Shown: positions 17,794-27,788 of the stretch, in pieces
How the letters are laid out: every line of letters begins with the position of its first letter
Numbering within the stretch: position 1 is the stretch's first letter
Assembly (NCBI RefSeq): GCF_007830175.1
Contig: NZ_VLKH01000002.1
Location: 186,001-250,000 of the forward strand
Length of the DNA: 64,000 nucleotides
From: Sedimentibacter saalensis
GTDB taxonomy: Bacteria > Bacillota > Clostridia > Tissierellales > Sedimentibacteraceae
Reading direction: 5' to 3'
The notes under the pieces: model-generated
Told to the model about the DNA's origin: nothing
The model's input: only the letters and a program-made list of their open reading frames with translations
The model's database searches: none
Translations under genes and position numbers: made by a program

Positions 17794-18705
17794 ATGATAA
17801 ATGTTATAATTACAGGAACAGGCGGCATGATTCCTCTTCCCGACAGATTTCTGGCATCATGCGTAATTGAATATAACGGAAGAAAAATTCTTATTGACTG
17901 CGGAGAAGGAACACAGGTTTCTCTTCACAAGGGGAAAATCAGCATTAGTAAAATTGATGTGATACTGCTCACCCACTGCCATGCAGATCACGTAACCGGA
18001 CTTCCGGGACTTTTGCTGACAATTGGAAACAGCGGAAGAACAGAACCCTTAGACATTATAGGTCCAAGAGGAAGTATGAATATTATAAACTCATTGCTGG
18101 TTGTGTGCGGTTATCTTCCATTTGAAGTGAGAATGTCAGAGCTTCATGATACAAAACCAGTTGAATTTGAGCAGATAGGGCTGAATATAACATCCATACC
18201 TCTTAAACATCACATGAACTGCGTTGGTTACAGTCTTGAGCTTAAGTTAAAGCCTCACTTCAACCCTGAAAAGGCACGACAATTGAATATTCCAGTAAAC
18301 TTCTGGAAAACTCTGCATGGCGGAGAAAGTGTAAAAGTCATGGACAAAACAATTACTCCTGACATGGTCTTAGGAGAAGAAAGAACCCCCATTAAAATAT
18401 CCTATGTAACTGACACAAGACCTGTTGATTGGATAAATAAAATTGTGAGAAACTCAGATTTGTTCATATGCGAAGGAATGTACGGAGATGATGAGCAGAA
18501 AGAAAAAACATCAGAAAAAATGCACATGATTTTTTCGGAAGCTGCTGAAATTGCACGTGATTCCAATGTAAAAGAGCTTTGGCTCACTCATTTCAGCCCT
18601 GCCATGCCAAATCCCGGTGAATACATAAAATTTGCAAAAGTTATATTTCCAAACACCCACATCGGCATTGATTTGATGCATAAAGAATTCAAACCAGCAG
18701 AATAG
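17794..18705 (+). CDS. rnz: Ribonuclease Z
   Basis: Metallo-beta-lactamase-fold endonuclease that matures tRNA 3' ends. The ATG at 17794 (MINVIITGTGG) follows AAGGTGAT; the longer frame overlaps ylbJ and lacks a ribosome site. This gives 303 aa. The metal motif is HCHADH (H61, H63, D65, H66), followed by VTGLPGLL, with a second histidine region LKHHMNCVGYSLE and the late WLTHFSPAM motif. A hairpin at 18753-18776 lies between it and the convergent V-ATPase operon. Confidence 0.93.
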   Translation: MINVIITGTGGMIPLPDRFLASCVIEYNGRKILIDCGEGTQVSLHKGKISISKIDVILLTHCHADHVTGLPGLLLTIGNSGRTEPLDIIGPRGSMNIINSLLVVCGYLPFEVRMSELHDTKPVEFEQIGLNITSIPLKHHMNCVGYSLELKLKPHFNPEKARQLNIPVNFWKTLHGGESVKVMDKTITPDMVLGEERTPIKISYVTDTRPVDWINKIVRNSDLFICEGMYGDDEQKEKTSEKMHMIFSEAAEIARDSNVKELWLTHFSPAMPNPGEYIKFAKVIFPNTHIGIDLMHKEFKPAE

Positions 18706-18715
18706 CAAAATATTA

Positions 18716-18808
18716 ATTAAGAATGAAGAGTTATGCTGAAGAATTAAAAGAAGGGATTGTGCCGCAGCACAATCCCAACCAATAATTCTTAATTCTTAAT
18801 TCTTAATT
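18716..18808. repeat. Heptamer-repeat arms around a hairpin, rnz / V-ATPase junction
   Basis: AATTAAGAATGAAG-type units (18716-18750) and TTAATTC units (18782-18808) flank the hairpin GGGATTGTGC/GCACAATCCC. The design matches 3425-3550. It lies in a convergent gap, so the hairpin can serve transcripts from both sides. Confidence 0.75.
18753..18776 (-). terminator. Terminator hairpin for the V-ATPase operon
   Basis: A 10-bp perfect stem GGGATTGTGC/GCACAATCCC with a 4-nt loop. On the minus strand TTCTTTTAATTC follows. It may also stop rnz transcription. Confidence 0.65.
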
Positions 18809-18812
18809 GTAT

Positions 18813-19424
18813 TTATTTCTTTCCTTTCAATCTTTTCAGACGGAAGAAGTCTTCTCTTTCCTTTTCTTCCAAGACTTCCTGGATGTATTTTACCTGTTCT
18901 CTGTACTTTGGTATTTGAACATGCTGCAAGGCATTTGTTCTTTTTTGTGTTTTTTGTATTTCCTTGGCAAGCTTGAAAACTGAATTTTCAATTTCTGCCA
19001 GTTCGTACATTTTAAGCTTTGCTTTACAAAACATCTGTCTTGCTTCATCGAGAGATGCATTTGTTGAATAAAAGCCATAGGCAGGAAGAATGTCATCTTC
19101 CTTGTACTTCAGTGTGGGAATGTCCACGCCCATGACGCTTTTTAAAAGAATGTCGTAGTGTTCGTCAGTGGGTATGCCATAGCTTATGTCTTCAACATTT
19201 TTTACACCCAATGTCATGTTTGCTTTTTGCAATACTGCATAAGCTTCAACCATTACGTCATAAATTTCATTTTGCATGCTTCGTGCCTTGTCTACAAATA
19301 CCATCATTTCTTTTATAAGAATGTTCCTTTTTTTATCTAAAAGCTCATATCCCTTTTTTGAAAGCTCAAGGGATGACTTTGCTTTTATTAGGTTAGATTT
19401 TGTAGGTGCAACCATCACTGCCAT
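18813..19424 (-). CDS. V-type ATP synthase subunit D
   Basis: Central rotor shaft subunit (NtpG/AtpD of archaeal/V-type enzymes). The 203-aa protein is long-helical with MVAPTKSNLIKAKSSLELSK at the start, the family hallmark, and LKYKEDDILPAYGFY in the middle. It is the last gene of the nine-gene operon, starting 2 nt after the subunit B stop. GGGAGAGA precedes the ATG. The length matches V/A-type D subunits (about 200-220 aa). Confidence 0.95.
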   Translation of the reverse strand: MAVMVAPTKSNLIKAKSSLELSKKGYELLDKKRNILIKEMMVFVDKARSMQNEIYDVMVEAYAVLQKANMTLGVKNVEDISYGIPTDEHYDILLKSVMGVDIPTLKYKEDDILPAYGFYSTNASLDEARQMFCKAKLKMYELAEIENSVFKLAKEIQKTQKRTNALQHVQIPKYREQVKYIQEVLEEKEREDFFRLKRLKGKK

Positions 19425-19426
19425 AA

Positions 19427-20812
19427 CTATCTCTCCCTGTTGTGTACGTAATATTTAGACAACATTTCAGGTTTCACACGATCAAGTTCTGTTTCAGGCA
19501 ATATTGACAAAACATACCATCCAAGGTCAAGAGTTTCATTTATGTTTCTGTTTTCATTCTTGTCCTGAGCTATAAATTTGTTTTCAAGCTCACGTCCGAA
19601 CTGCAGATATAATTTATCTGTTTCTCCCAGATCGTCTTCACCGATTATCTGAGAAAGGCTTCGTATGTCCTGAACCTTTGAATATGAAGCGTAAATCTGG
19701 CTCTGCAGGTCTGAATGGTCTTCTCTTGTATATTCAGCACCTATACCGTCCTTCATTAGACGTGAAAGTGACGGCAGAATGTCTATCGGCGGATATATTC
19801 CCTTATGGTTCAATTCCCTGTTAAGAACTACCTGTCCTTCTGTGATGAATCCTGTTAAGTCGGGTATTGGATGTGTTATATCATCGTTAGGCATTGTCAA
19901 TATTGGTATAAGCGTTATTGAACCTTCACAGCTCTTAAGCATTCCGGCTCTTTCATAAATTGTAGAAAGGTCTGAATACAAATATCCCGGGTATCCTTTA
20001 CGTGACGGAACTTCTTCCTTTGCTGATGAAATTTCACGAAGAGCTTCCGCATAACTTGTCATGTCTGTCAAAATAACCAGCACGTGCATGTTGTTTTCAA
20101 AAGCAAGATACTCTGCTGCAGTAAGGGCACATCTTGGAGTCGAAATTCTTTCTATAATAGGAGCATCTGCTGTGTTAAGATACATTACAACGTGATCCAG
20201 AACTCCTGCAGATTCAAAGCTTTTTCTGAAGTAGTCTGCATCGTCGTGACGAACTCCCATTGCACCGAAAACAACTGCAAAATTGTCCTTTGTGGCTCCC
20301 TTTATTTTAGCTTGTTTAACTATCTGAGCTGCCAGTTCATTGTGTGACATACCATTTCCTGAGAATATAGGAAGCTTCTGTCCTCTAATGAGTGTCATAA
20401 GTGAATCTATTGCAGAAATACCTGTCTGAATGAAGTTCTTTGGGTATCTTCTTGCAACCGGATTTATTGGTCTGCCGTTAATATTTTGTTTTACCGGTGA
20501 TATTACCTGGTACGCATTATCTATTGGTTCCCCAACGCCATTGAATGTTCTTCCAAGTATTTCCTTTGACAAAGGAATTGTAAGTGGTTCAGCAAGAAAC
20601 TTTACAGAAGAGTTGTCTGTTGATATTCCTGTTGTTCCTTCAAAAACCTGAGCGATTATTTTGTCGCCTTCGATTTTGATTATTTTCCCTTTTCTTGTTT
20701 CATTTTCATCAACCCTGATGTTTATTGTTTCACCATAGGAAGCATCTTCAATGCCTGTAAGAACTATTAACGGGCCTGCAATTTTTTGTATTTTTAAATA
20801 TTCCTTTTTCAT
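19427..20812 (-). CDS. V-type ATP synthase subunit B
   Basis: Non-catalytic nucleotide-binding subunit of the V1 headpiece. The 461-aa protein has [40 protein letters not shown] (the P-loop equivalent lacking the GKT of subunit A), [14 protein letters not shown] and [13 protein letters not shown]. All are characteristic of the B/NtpB family. It lies 11 nt downstream of subunit A with AGGGAGTG at its start. Confidence 0.96.
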   Translation of the reverse strand: MKKEYLKIQKIAGPLIVLTGIEDASYGETINIRVDENETRKGKIIKIEGDKIIAQVFEGTTGISTDNSSVKFLAEPLTIPLSKEILGRTFNGVGEPIDNAYQVISPVKQNINGRPINPVARRYPKNFIQTGISAIDSLMTLIRGQKLPIFSGNGMSHNELAAQIVKQAKIKGATKDNFAVVFGAMGVRHDDADYFRKSFESAGVLDHVVMYLNTADAPIIERISTPRCALTAAEYLAFENNMHVLVILTDMTSYAEALREISSAKEEVPSRKGYPGYLYSDLSTIYERAGMLKSCEGSITLIPILTMPNDDITHPIPDLTGFITEGQVVLNRELNHKGIYPPIDILPSLSRLMKDGIGAEYTREDHSDLQSQIYASYSKVQDIRSLSQIIGEDDLGETDKLYLQFGRELENKFIAQDKNENRNINETLDLGWYVLSILPETELDRVKPEMLSKYYVHNRER

Positions 20813-20823
20813 ATCAACACTCC

Positions 20824-22593
20824 CTATTCATACTTTAATCTCAAGCTGCTGTAAACATCAACAATCTTGTTCATCAATTCATCAAGCAGCTCTAATTTAT
20901 CATTCGGGATTTCATATTTGATTTTCAATATATCTTGAATAACAGACTCGCCTCTAATTACAGAAATCGGAATGCCAATTTTAACGCAGGCCAATGCTTC
21001 TTCATAGAATGTATCTATTACTTTAAGCATCAAATATTGTTTTTTAAGCACAACGTAAGTGTCTTCCGCGTGCATTGCATTTTGCTGCAAAAATCCTTTT
21101 TTGATTATTCTTGCTGTTTCAAGTACCAGCGCCTGGTCATTAGGAAGAACATCTTCTCCGACCAATTGAACAATTTCATTTAATTTCTCTTCTTCCTGAA
21201 GAAGAACAATCATTTTATGTCTTAGTTCAAGCATGTCAGGAGCAACATTTTCTTCATACCATTCTGATAGCATGTCAACATATCCTGAATAACTTGTAAG
21301 GTAGTTGATTGCCGGATAATGTCTTGCATAAGCAAGCTTCTTATCAAGTCCCAGGAATGCTGAAACGAAACGCTTAGTGTTTTCCGTAACAGGTTCTGAG
21401 AAGTCCCCTCCAGGAGGTGAAACTGCTCCGATTATTGTAATTGTTGCTTCGTCATCATTTAAAGTCTTAACACAGCCTGCTCTTTCATAAAATTCTGCAA
21501 GCCTTGAAGGCAAATATGCCGGGTATCCTTCTTCCGCAGGCATTTGTTCAAGACGTCCTGAAATTTCACGAAGAGCTTCTGCCCATCTTGAAGTAGAATC
21601 TGCCATTATAGCAACGTCATAACCCATGTCTCTGAAGTATTCAGCCATAGTGATTCCTGTGTATATGCTGGCTTCACGGGCAGCAACAGGCATGTTAGAT
21701 GTGTTTGCTATAAGAATAGTTCTTTCCATCAACGGTCTGTTTGTACGAGGGTCAATAAGTTTTGGAAATTCTTCCAATACGTCTGTCATTTCGTTTCCAC
21801 GTTCACCGCAGCCTATATAGACTATTATGTCGGCATCACACCATTTTGCAAGCTGATGCTGAGTAACAGTCTTTCCGGTACCGAATCCTCCAGGAAGACC
21901 AACAGTTCCTCCCTTAGCTATTGGATAGAAAGAGTCAATAACTCTTTGTCCTGTAATAAGAGGTTTGTATATTGGAATTCTTCTGTTTATAGGTCTTGCT
22001 TTTCTTACAGGCCATTTTGTTGACAAAGTAAGGTTTAAAAGTTCTGTGTTGTCTTTTGTGAGAACAACAACTGTATCATTTATAGTGTATTGTCCGTTTG
22101 GTTTAACTTCTTTTACTGTTCCGCTTACATTGATTGGAACAAGCAATTTATGAAGAATTCTTTGAGTTTCCTGAACAGTTGCGTAAACTTCGCCGGGTTT
22201 TAATTTATCTCCTGGCTTAACTGTAATTGTAACATCCCATTTTTTTTCTTCATCCAGTGTCAAAAGACCAATTCCTTCCGGAATGAAGTCCTGTGACATA
22301 TTTTGAATTTTGTTCAACGGTCTTTGAATTCCGTCAAAAATGTTGCCTATCATGCCTGGACCTAAAGTTACAGACAAAGGGCTTCCTGTTGAATAAATTT
22401 TTTCCCCTGCCTTCAGTCCTTCTGTTTCTTCGTATACCTGCACAGTAGCAATGTCTCCGTCCAAAGAAACAACTTCTCCTATAAGCTTTTGAGTTCCTAC
22501 AGTAACCATTTCGTTTACTTTGAATGAACCCATATTGAGCCCTTTGACAACAGGTCCGTTTATTGAGTTAACAATACCTTCGTTTCTATTCAT
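20824..22593 (-). CDS. V-type ATP synthase subunit A (catalytic)
   Basis: Catalytic subunit of V1 that makes or hydrolyses ATP. At 589 aa it has the normal length including the non-homologous insert. Motifs are [17 protein letters not shown] (P-loop, about residue 230), [47 protein letters not shown] and [11 protein letters not shown]. It overlaps subunit E by 8 nt. Proton or sodium coupling cannot be told from this subunit. Confidence 0.97.
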   Translation of the reverse strand: MNRNEGIVNSINGPVVKGLNMGSFKVNEMVTVGTQKLIGEVVSLDGDIATVQVYEETEGLKAGEKIYSTGSPLSVTLGPGMIGNIFDGIQRPLNKIQNMSQDFIPEGIGLLTLDEEKKWDVTITVKPGDKLKPGEVYATVQETQRILHKLLVPINVSGTVKEVKPNGQYTINDTVVVLTKDNTELLNLTLSTKWPVRKARPINRRIPIYKPLITGQRVIDSFYPIAKGGTVGLPGGFGTGKTVTQHQLAKWCDADIIVYIGCGERGNEMTDVLEEFPKLIDPRTNRPLMERTILIANTSNMPVAAREASIYTGITMAEYFRDMGYDVAIMADSTSRWAEALREISGRLEQMPAEEGYPAYLPSRLAEFYERAGCVKTLNDDEATITIIGAVSPPGGDFSEPVTENTKRFVSAFLGLDKKLAYARHYPAINYLTSYSGYVDMLSEWYEENVAPDMLELRHKMIVLLQEEEKLNEIVQLVGEDVLPNDQALVLETARIIKKGFLQQNAMHAEDTYVVLKKQYLMLKVIDTFYEEALACVKIGIPISVIRGESVIQDILKIKYEIPNDKLELLDELMNKIVDVYSSLRLKYE

Positions 22594-23224
22594 TTAAGTC
22601 ACCTGCCTCTAAAGCCTCAAATATTGTCTGCATGATATATGTCTTGTTGTCTTCAAGAACAGCGTCTATTGACAAATCCATTTTGATGTCTTTGTCGGGA
22701 ATAACTGCTATGAAGCCGCCCATAATATCATTTGTTGTTTTAAATTCTATGTTTTTGCAGCTTTTATTTTTAGAAAGTTCTTTTTGGATAAAATCTGCAT
22801 GCCTTTGTTTGTCGTTTTCTGTCAATTGAATAACCAGGCTGCATTCACCATAGCTTTTCAATAAATTTTCCAAATTTGAAATCAAGCTGTTCAAATATGT
22901 TTTGTACTTTTCTGAAACAATGAAATCCGATAATCTTTTTTTGAATGTTTCCATGAAAGTATAATAATATTTTTCTTTTAATACTATAATCTCTCGTTTT
23001 ATGATTACCTTTGATCTGCTCAAGCTTTCAGTTTTTTTCATTTCAGCCTTTTTCGCAGCTCTTTCCTCGATGGACTTTGCCATCTGATTTGCTTCATCCA
23101 TGCTTTTCTTGATTTTCAAATCATATTGCTTTTCCATTTCCTTTAATTCTTCATTGAGACTCTTGTCCATGGAATTGTTTATGAGCTTGGAAAACAGTAA
23201 TAATTTTTGTTCTATCGTAACCAT
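22586..23224 (-). CDS. V-type ATP synthase subunit E
   Basis: Peripheral stalk subunit. The 212-aa protein has an N-terminal coiled coil rich in Lys/Glu (about residues 15-75) and a C-terminal globular part ending [15 protein letters not shown]. Sequence conservation of E subunits is low; the call rests mainly on size, architecture and operon position between F and A. GAGGTGAT precedes the ATG, and it overlaps subunit A by 8 nt. Confidence 0.88.
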   Translation of the reverse strand: MVTIEQKLLLFSKLINNSMDKSLNEELKEMEKQYDLKIKKSMDEANQMAKSIEERAAKKAEMKKTESLSRSKVIIKREIIVLKEKYYYTFMETFKKRLSDFIVSEKYKTYLNSLISNLENLLKSYGECSLVIQLTENDKQRHADFIQKELSKNKSCKNIEFKTTNDIMGGFIAVIPDKDIKMDLSIDAVLEDNKTYIMQTIFEALEAGDLNE

Positions 23225-23232
23225 AAATCACC

Positions 23233-23541
23233 TCATATATGAATGCCGACGGATTCTCGTATGTTATCCGCAATGGCATTTGATTCCCTTATAGATCCAT
23301 GTCTGTCAGGGATTTCTATAATGAGTGGAGTTTTAGATTTAAGTTTCATTTCCATAACCACATCATTAAGCATGTCAACTATTTTTTCAGTAAGGATCAG
23401 TATTCCAATTTCCTTATCCTGCATTGCATTTTTTAAAGCTTTGTTGGCTTCATCCCTGTCGCGCACAATTGTTCCGTTGATGCCTGCAAGTCTTAAGCCT
23501 ACCCAAGTGTCTCTGTTATCACTTATTAAAAATGACTTCAT
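23233..23541 (-). CDS. V-type ATP synthase subunit F
   Basis: Small rotor/regulatory subunit at the base of the central shaft. The 102-aa protein has the Rossmann-like F pattern: MKSFLISDNRDTWVGLRLAG at the start, then IGILILTEKIVDML, TPLIIEIPDRHGS, with a C-terminal helix. The size and position next to E fit the family. The start has only a weak AGAGAAC site, so it may be expressed by read-through from K. Confidence 0.9.
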   Translation of the reverse strand: MKSFLISDNRDTWVGLRLAGINGTIVRDRDEANKALKNAMQDKEIGILILTEKIVDMLNDVVMEMKLKSKTPLIIEIPDRHGSIRESNAIADNIRESVGIHI

Positions 23542-23568
23542 ATTAAGTTCTCTTTTCTATTGATTTTA

Positions 23569-24012
23569 TTATACAAACAGAATCAATATAGATATAATCA
23601 AACCGTAAATTGCGATACCTTCAGCCATACCAACGAATATCAATGTTTTACCAAGAAGTGATGAATCTTCTGAAATTGCTCCGATTGCTGAAGAACCAAC
23701 TGATCCAACTGCAAGACCTGTTGCTATTGTTGCAATACCTGTTGAAAGAGCAGCTGACAAATACTTAAGACCTTCACCGATTCCGCCTGCGCCTGCTGCT
23801 GCTTCAGTTGTAGCTTCTGCTGTTTCTGCAAATACGTTGCCTCCGAACATTGTTGATACTATAGCTCCGATCATGATCAAAGCAAATGCTGATACTGTAG
23901 TGAAAATTGCTTTTTTGATGCTTCCTGTCTTACCGTTTTTCATTGCTCTTTTTCCATATATAATTGTTCCGATTGATACTGCTGCTGCAGCTACTAAAAA
24001 TAAAATTTGCAT
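23569..24012 (-). CDS. V-type ATP synthase subunit K (membrane rotor ring)
   Basis: Rotor ring proteolipid of Vo. At 147 aa it has four probable membrane helices. The second pair (SAALSTGIATIATGLAVG and GMAEGIAIYGLIISILILF) carries the ion-binding glutamate in GMAEGIA near residue 128. The first pair is degenerate, has no acidic residue, and is joined by an Ala/Glu/Thr-rich linker. This matches double-hairpin K subunits with one ion site, as in Enterococcus NtpK. The ion (H+ or Na+) is not settled by what I can see. Confidence 0.9.
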   Translation of the reverse strand: MQILFLVAAAAVSIGTIIYGKRAMKNGKTGSIKKAIFTTVSAFALIMIGAIVSTMFGGNVFAETAEATTEAAAGAGGIGEGLKYLSAALSTGIATIATGLAVGSVGSSAIGAISEDSSLLGKTLIFVGMAEGIAIYGLIISILILFV

Positions 24013-24062
24013 AATTTTTACTTCCCTTCTTTTATTATCATTATAAGTTTTTGTTTTATTTT

Positions 24063-26048
24063 TTATCTTGTTAACTTCAGTGGTTTGAATTCGACGCCTT
24101 CACCTTTGAAATACTTGCTGAACATTTCATAATATTGAAGACGAAGACCCTGAATGAATACTATTACACCTTCAAGTGTTAAGATCAATATGTTTCCTAT
24201 TACCAAAATCAGTATTTTAGCAAATATATTCTCAACCATTTCAGACATTACGAGGAATGCCATGAATAAACCTGCGTGGTTTAAAGCAAATGCCCCAACA
24301 CGTACGAAAGAAACAGTGTTTGAAAGTGCTGCAAGAATAGTTTCTATTGCTTCAAATATGCTTTCAGTGAAATATGCTCCCGGACTTTCATGGAACAAAG
24401 GTTTATGCCCCATAACCAAGTTTGCTAAAGGTTCTTTCATGACAATAGCAACAATGCTTATTAAAAGGACAATCAAAGGTGCACTTACTGGAACATTTAT
24501 TATTCCTGTCAAAGCTATAATTGTCAGTACAAAGCTCATGAAGAACATGTAACCGAAAATTCCATTTTTGCCGAAAATACCTTCTTCGATATTTTTATTT
24601 ATCATGGAGTTGACTATGCCGTATATATAAGAAACTGTCAGTGCAAAGAGGCCATATACAATTCCGGCAACAAGTATCATAGGAATGTTATCCGGACTCA
24701 ACGGTCCTCCTTGTATCAAGCTTGGCAGCCACGGCAATTCGTGCTTTTCAAGTCCGAAGAAACTTCCATAAACAAAACCAAATACAATTGAAGTAGCGCC
24801 AAGTCTCATGACTATACCTGCAAAATCACCGATTTTCTTTTTTAATGCCAGGCCAAGAAGAAAATATACAAGTCCTTGTCCTATATCACCAAACATTATA
24901 CCAAAGGCCAGGCAGAAAGTGACTGCAAGAAACGGAGTTGGATCCAGCTCGTTGTATGCAGGAAGACTGTACATTTTTACTATTGTTTCAAAAGGTTTTG
25001 CAAAAATGTTGTTTTTTAACTTTGTAGGCGGAACAACCTGAGTTCCAAGTTCTTCTGCTGTCTTCTGAGTGAGCATGTATTTCTTGGAAACCTTGGAAAT
25101 ATCTTTTTTAACATTTTCAAGTTCGCTTTCCTGAACCCATACGTCAACTGCAAATATGTTGTTTCCTATTTCAGCCTTTTCTGTTACCTCATTGATTCTT
25201 TCTTCAAGGTTAAGAATGTTGTAAAGTCTGTTGATTGAGTTTGAGTTTGTCTTCTTTTCAGCTTCAATGGCTGCAGTAAGACTATCTATTTCATTGTTAA
25301 GCTTGTTTAAGCGCTCATCAATCTGGCCTATCATTTCCAATGGTGTGCCTGTAATCCCTTCAGGTCTTTCAAGCCTGTTCCAGTTCAATGATTTTAATAG
25401 GTTATCTGTTTCTCCCTTGAATTGTTTCGGATACATAATCATGTACATATCCTCATCTGAAGCATTGATAATACCTATTCTCATTACTATGGCACTGAGA
25501 TTTTCATAATTTTTTTTCAAACGCCACTTATTTTCTTTTGAAAGCATTCCAATCTCATACTCAAAGCAGTTCAAGTCAGATAACTTATTCAGTTCGAGAG
25601 TTTTATCACCTATACTGTCAACTCTTAATCTGAAGGCCTGAAGTTCTTTTATGATTTCTCTCTTGTCATTTATTTCTTTAACTTTTACACCAAGTGAAGA
25701 TTCAATGTTCATCAATTCGTTGTAAACATCTTTAATTTTGTAATTTTCAGATAAAATGTTTTTATCAACGGTTAATTTAACACCCATTCCTTTTGCAAGG
25801 TTTTCAACAATACCCATGCCGTCAAGGTGCTTAACTTCATCATCCCAGGAATTTTCCAGCCCCAGGCTTGTGGAGCCTAGAATATCTGATTCATATTGGT
25901 GTATTACATAGTAGTTTGCATATGCATTGCTGTTTTCAACGTTTAAGTTTAAATGCACATTTTCGTTTAATATAAGTTCTTTAATGATTGGATTCATATC
26001 TTCAGTTGAACCCACAACCTTTAAAAGAACCATTTTTTCTATGGACAT
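24063..26048 (-). CDS. V-type ATP synthase subunit I (a-type stator)
   Basis: Stator membrane subunit that forms the ion half-channels against the K ring. The 661-aa protein has an N-terminal cytoplasmic coiled-coil half (about 1-340) and a C-terminal half of roughly eight membrane helices. Conserved features include TPFLAVTFCLAFGIMFGDIG, GSFFGLE and NTVSFVRVGAFALNHAGL, the segment with the essential arginine. The latter is the best diagnostic motif. It is located between C and K. Confidence 0.95.
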   Translation of the reverse strand: MSIEKMVLLKVVGSTEDMNPIIKELILNENVHLNLNVENSNAYANYYVIHQYESDILGSTSLGLENSWDDEVKHLDGMGIVENLAKGMGVKLTVDKNILSENYKIKDVYNELMNIESSLGVKVKEINDKREIIKELQAFRLRVDSIGDKTLELNKLSDLNCFEYEIGMLSKENKWRLKKNYENLSAIVMRIGIINASDEDMYMIMYPKQFKGETDNLLKSLNWNRLERPEGITGTPLEMIGQIDERLNKLNNEIDSLTAAIEAEKKTNSNSINRLYNILNLEERINEVTEKAEIGNNIFAVDVWVQESELENVKKDISKVSKKYMLTQKTAEELGTQVVPPTKLKNNIFAKPFETIVKMYSLPAYNELDPTPFLAVTFCLAFGIMFGDIGQGLVYFLLGLALKKKIGDFAGIVMRLGATSIVFGFVYGSFFGLEKHELPWLPSLIQGGPLSPDNIPMILVAGIVYGLFALTVSYIYGIVNSMINKNIEEGIFGKNGIFGYMFFMSFVLTIIALTGIINVPVSAPLIVLLISIVAIVMKEPLANLVMGHKPLFHESPGAYFTESIFEAIETILAALSNTVSFVRVGAFALNHAGLFMAFLVMSEMVENIFAKILILVIGNILILTLEGVIVFIQGLRLQYYEMFSKYFKGEGVEFKPLKLTR

Positions 26049-26076
26049 CCTTTAAGTTCCTCCCTTCCTTTCATCC

Positions 26077-27108
26077 TTACATCTTAAAAGCAAGATAACT
26101 TTTAAGCTTTTCTTTTGGTACATTGTACTGTATACCTTCAACAATTGTAGTAAAATCATCAACAATGATACCAATCAGATAGATATATGAAACAGCTGCA
26201 CCGATATTATGAAATTTTTTCTTTTTCAGATATTCATACAAATATGCATTTACCGATAAATCAATTCCTGAAACACCAATATCGTCAAATATGTCCAGTT
26301 TCAAATATGATTTTACCAATAAGAAGAATTCATCCAATGACTTGCTGTAGCACAACTTCTTCAATTTCTTGTAGTCTATTGAGGTTCCCCCCACCAGACT
26401 GTAGTTTAAAATTTCTTCCGGTGAAATTTTATAATAATTTAATGCCCTGTAAATCCACTGTACATTGAGAAGATCAATTTTAAGCCCTATAATACCAAGA
26501 GCTGCATCTGTGTCCTCTTTGTCGAGTTTCTTTGCACCTTCCATTAAATTTTTATATAATTCCACATAAAGTTTCATTTCAATGTGAAATTCACGATTGA
26601 TGGCATCATCTTTTGTTAAGTTTTTCAGTCCCGAATAATAAGGTGTGCCTTTGAGATTTTCAGTAAATTGAGCTACATTTTTTGAAGACATGAGTTTGTC
26701 AAAAGGCAGGGTTTCATGTTTACCGGAATGAATAAAACGTGCTTCAACTCCTTCTAAACTTTCTTCCCTGGCGATTTTTCGTAAAATCAAGCTTAAATCC
26801 TGCAGTTCACCTTCCAGCAGCAAAGATTCAATGAAATCCTTGTAGCTACCGGAAAAATAATGAAGCAAATCTTCAGTTTCAAGAGTTTTAAACTTTCCTA
26901 ACAAGACTTCCATCTTGTCTCTGCTCAGTTCTTCATTCTTAACTTCATTAAGCAGTTTGCTGAATTCCATGTTTTCTAACAAAAGCGATTTTAATTGCTC
27001 TACCGACTTGCAATCCAATAATTTTTCCCAATCAAGACCTCTTAGTATACGGCCTTTTTTTGAAATAATTTTGGTTTGAATAGCATAGTATGCCATGTTA
27101 GGGTTCAT
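26077..27108 (-). CDS. V-type ATP synthase subunit C
   Basis: Connector between the V1 shaft and the Vo ring (AtpC/NtpC, d-type). The start at 27108 (MNPNMAYYAIQTKIISKKGR) has GGAGGG at the right distance and lies just after the G/H stop. The longer frame runs into that gene. This gives 343 aa. The helical repeats and the LRKIAREESLEG and NVQWIYRALNYYKISPEEIL segments fit the family. The operon position supports the call. Confidence 0.9.
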   Translation of the reverse strand: MNPNMAYYAIQTKIISKKGRILRGLDWEKLLDCKSVEQLKSLLLENMEFSKLLNEVKNEELSRDKMEVLLGKFKTLETEDLLHYFSGSYKDFIESLLLEGELQDLSLILRKIAREESLEGVEARFIHSGKHETLPFDKLMSSKNVAQFTENLKGTPYYSGLKNLTKDDAINREFHIEMKLYVELYKNLMEGAKKLDKEDTDAALGIIGLKIDLLNVQWIYRALNYYKISPEEILNYSLVGGTSIDYKKLKKLCYSKSLDEFFLLVKSYLKLDIFDDIGVSGIDLSVNAYLYEYLKKKKFHNIGAAVSYIYLIGIIVDDFTTIVEGIQYNVPKEKLKSYLAFKM

Positions 27109-27109
27109 A

Positions 27110-27427
27110 CTATCCCTCCAGTACAAATAACTTGTTAAATATTTCTTCTACCAAAGATTTTTCTGCTTTCTTATAGTTTTTGTCTATATCAGCAGATATT
27201 TTAATGATTCTTTCCTTTTCAGCCTTATCTGTTTCAGCTACGTATGCATCAGCTTCATCGGCCAACTGTTGTGCTCTTTTCTTAGCCTCTTCAAGTTTGT
27301 CGTTTTTATAACTTGAAAGAGTGCTTTCATACTCCTGCTTTTTTTTGAGCAAAAAATTTTCGTTCTTGGTTTTGTTCTCAAAAGCCAAAGAGTCTATCTC
27401 GATAATTTGATTAATTATTTCGTTCAA
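27110..27427 (-). CDS. V-type ATP synthase subunit G/H (peripheral stalk), TTG start
   Basis: Peripheral stalk partner of subunit E. The 105-aa chain is a continuous Lys/Glu-rich coiled coil (about residues 20-95). It is the first gene of the operon. The start is a TTG at 27427 with GGAG 7 nt before it, and no in-frame ATG stands near. A TTG start on the first gene of a nine-gene operon could limit the level of this subunit. Identification rests on architecture and position, because these stalk subunits have low sequence conservation. Confidence 0.85.
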   Translation of the reverse strand: MNEIINQIIEIDSLAFENKTKNENFLLKKKQEYESTLSSYKNDKLEEAKKRAQQLADEADAYVAETDKAEKERIIKISADIDKNYKKAEKSLVEEIFNKLFVLEG

Positions 27428-27464
27428 AAAATCACTCCTTGTTTAATTTTATACAGCATTTGAC

Positions 27465-27493
27465 ATTATATCACCCTTTAATATGTTCAGCAA
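27465..27493 (-). promoter_or_regulatory. Sigma-A promoter for the V-ATPase operon
   Basis: Minus strand: TTGCTG (27493-27488), a 17-nt spacer and TATAAT (27470-27465). The start would be near 27458, about 31 nt before the TTG of the first gene. It is the only convincing promoter I found for the operon. Confidence 0.75.
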
Positions 27494-27788
27494 ATATAAA
27501 ACATTCACGATTATGGACATTTAAGGAATATTTTAGTTAATAATATTTTATTGCTTTAAGATGCTAGAAAAAGCTTACGTTTAAATCAAATATCTTCCGT
27601 TTTCTTTCATTGTGAAATGTATAACAATAAAATAAAAACTTATAAATTTAAAAGCAATGAATTAAATACCTTTTTATGACAGATAAGAAAAATTTATCAG
27701 TAGTAATATTTTACAAACTATATAGAATATTCTTGATAATTGAATAATATTGAATTAGAATATGGATATATTTACACAGGAGGCATAT
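27494..27788. other. Divergent spacer between V-ATPase operon and yitT
   Basis: AT-rich spacer with no open frame of note and no clear hairpin. A weak plus-strand promoter candidate exists near 27711-27741 (TTTACA with a spacing too long for confidence). AGGAGG at 27779-27784 is the ribosome site of the yitT-family gene. Confidence 0.5.
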
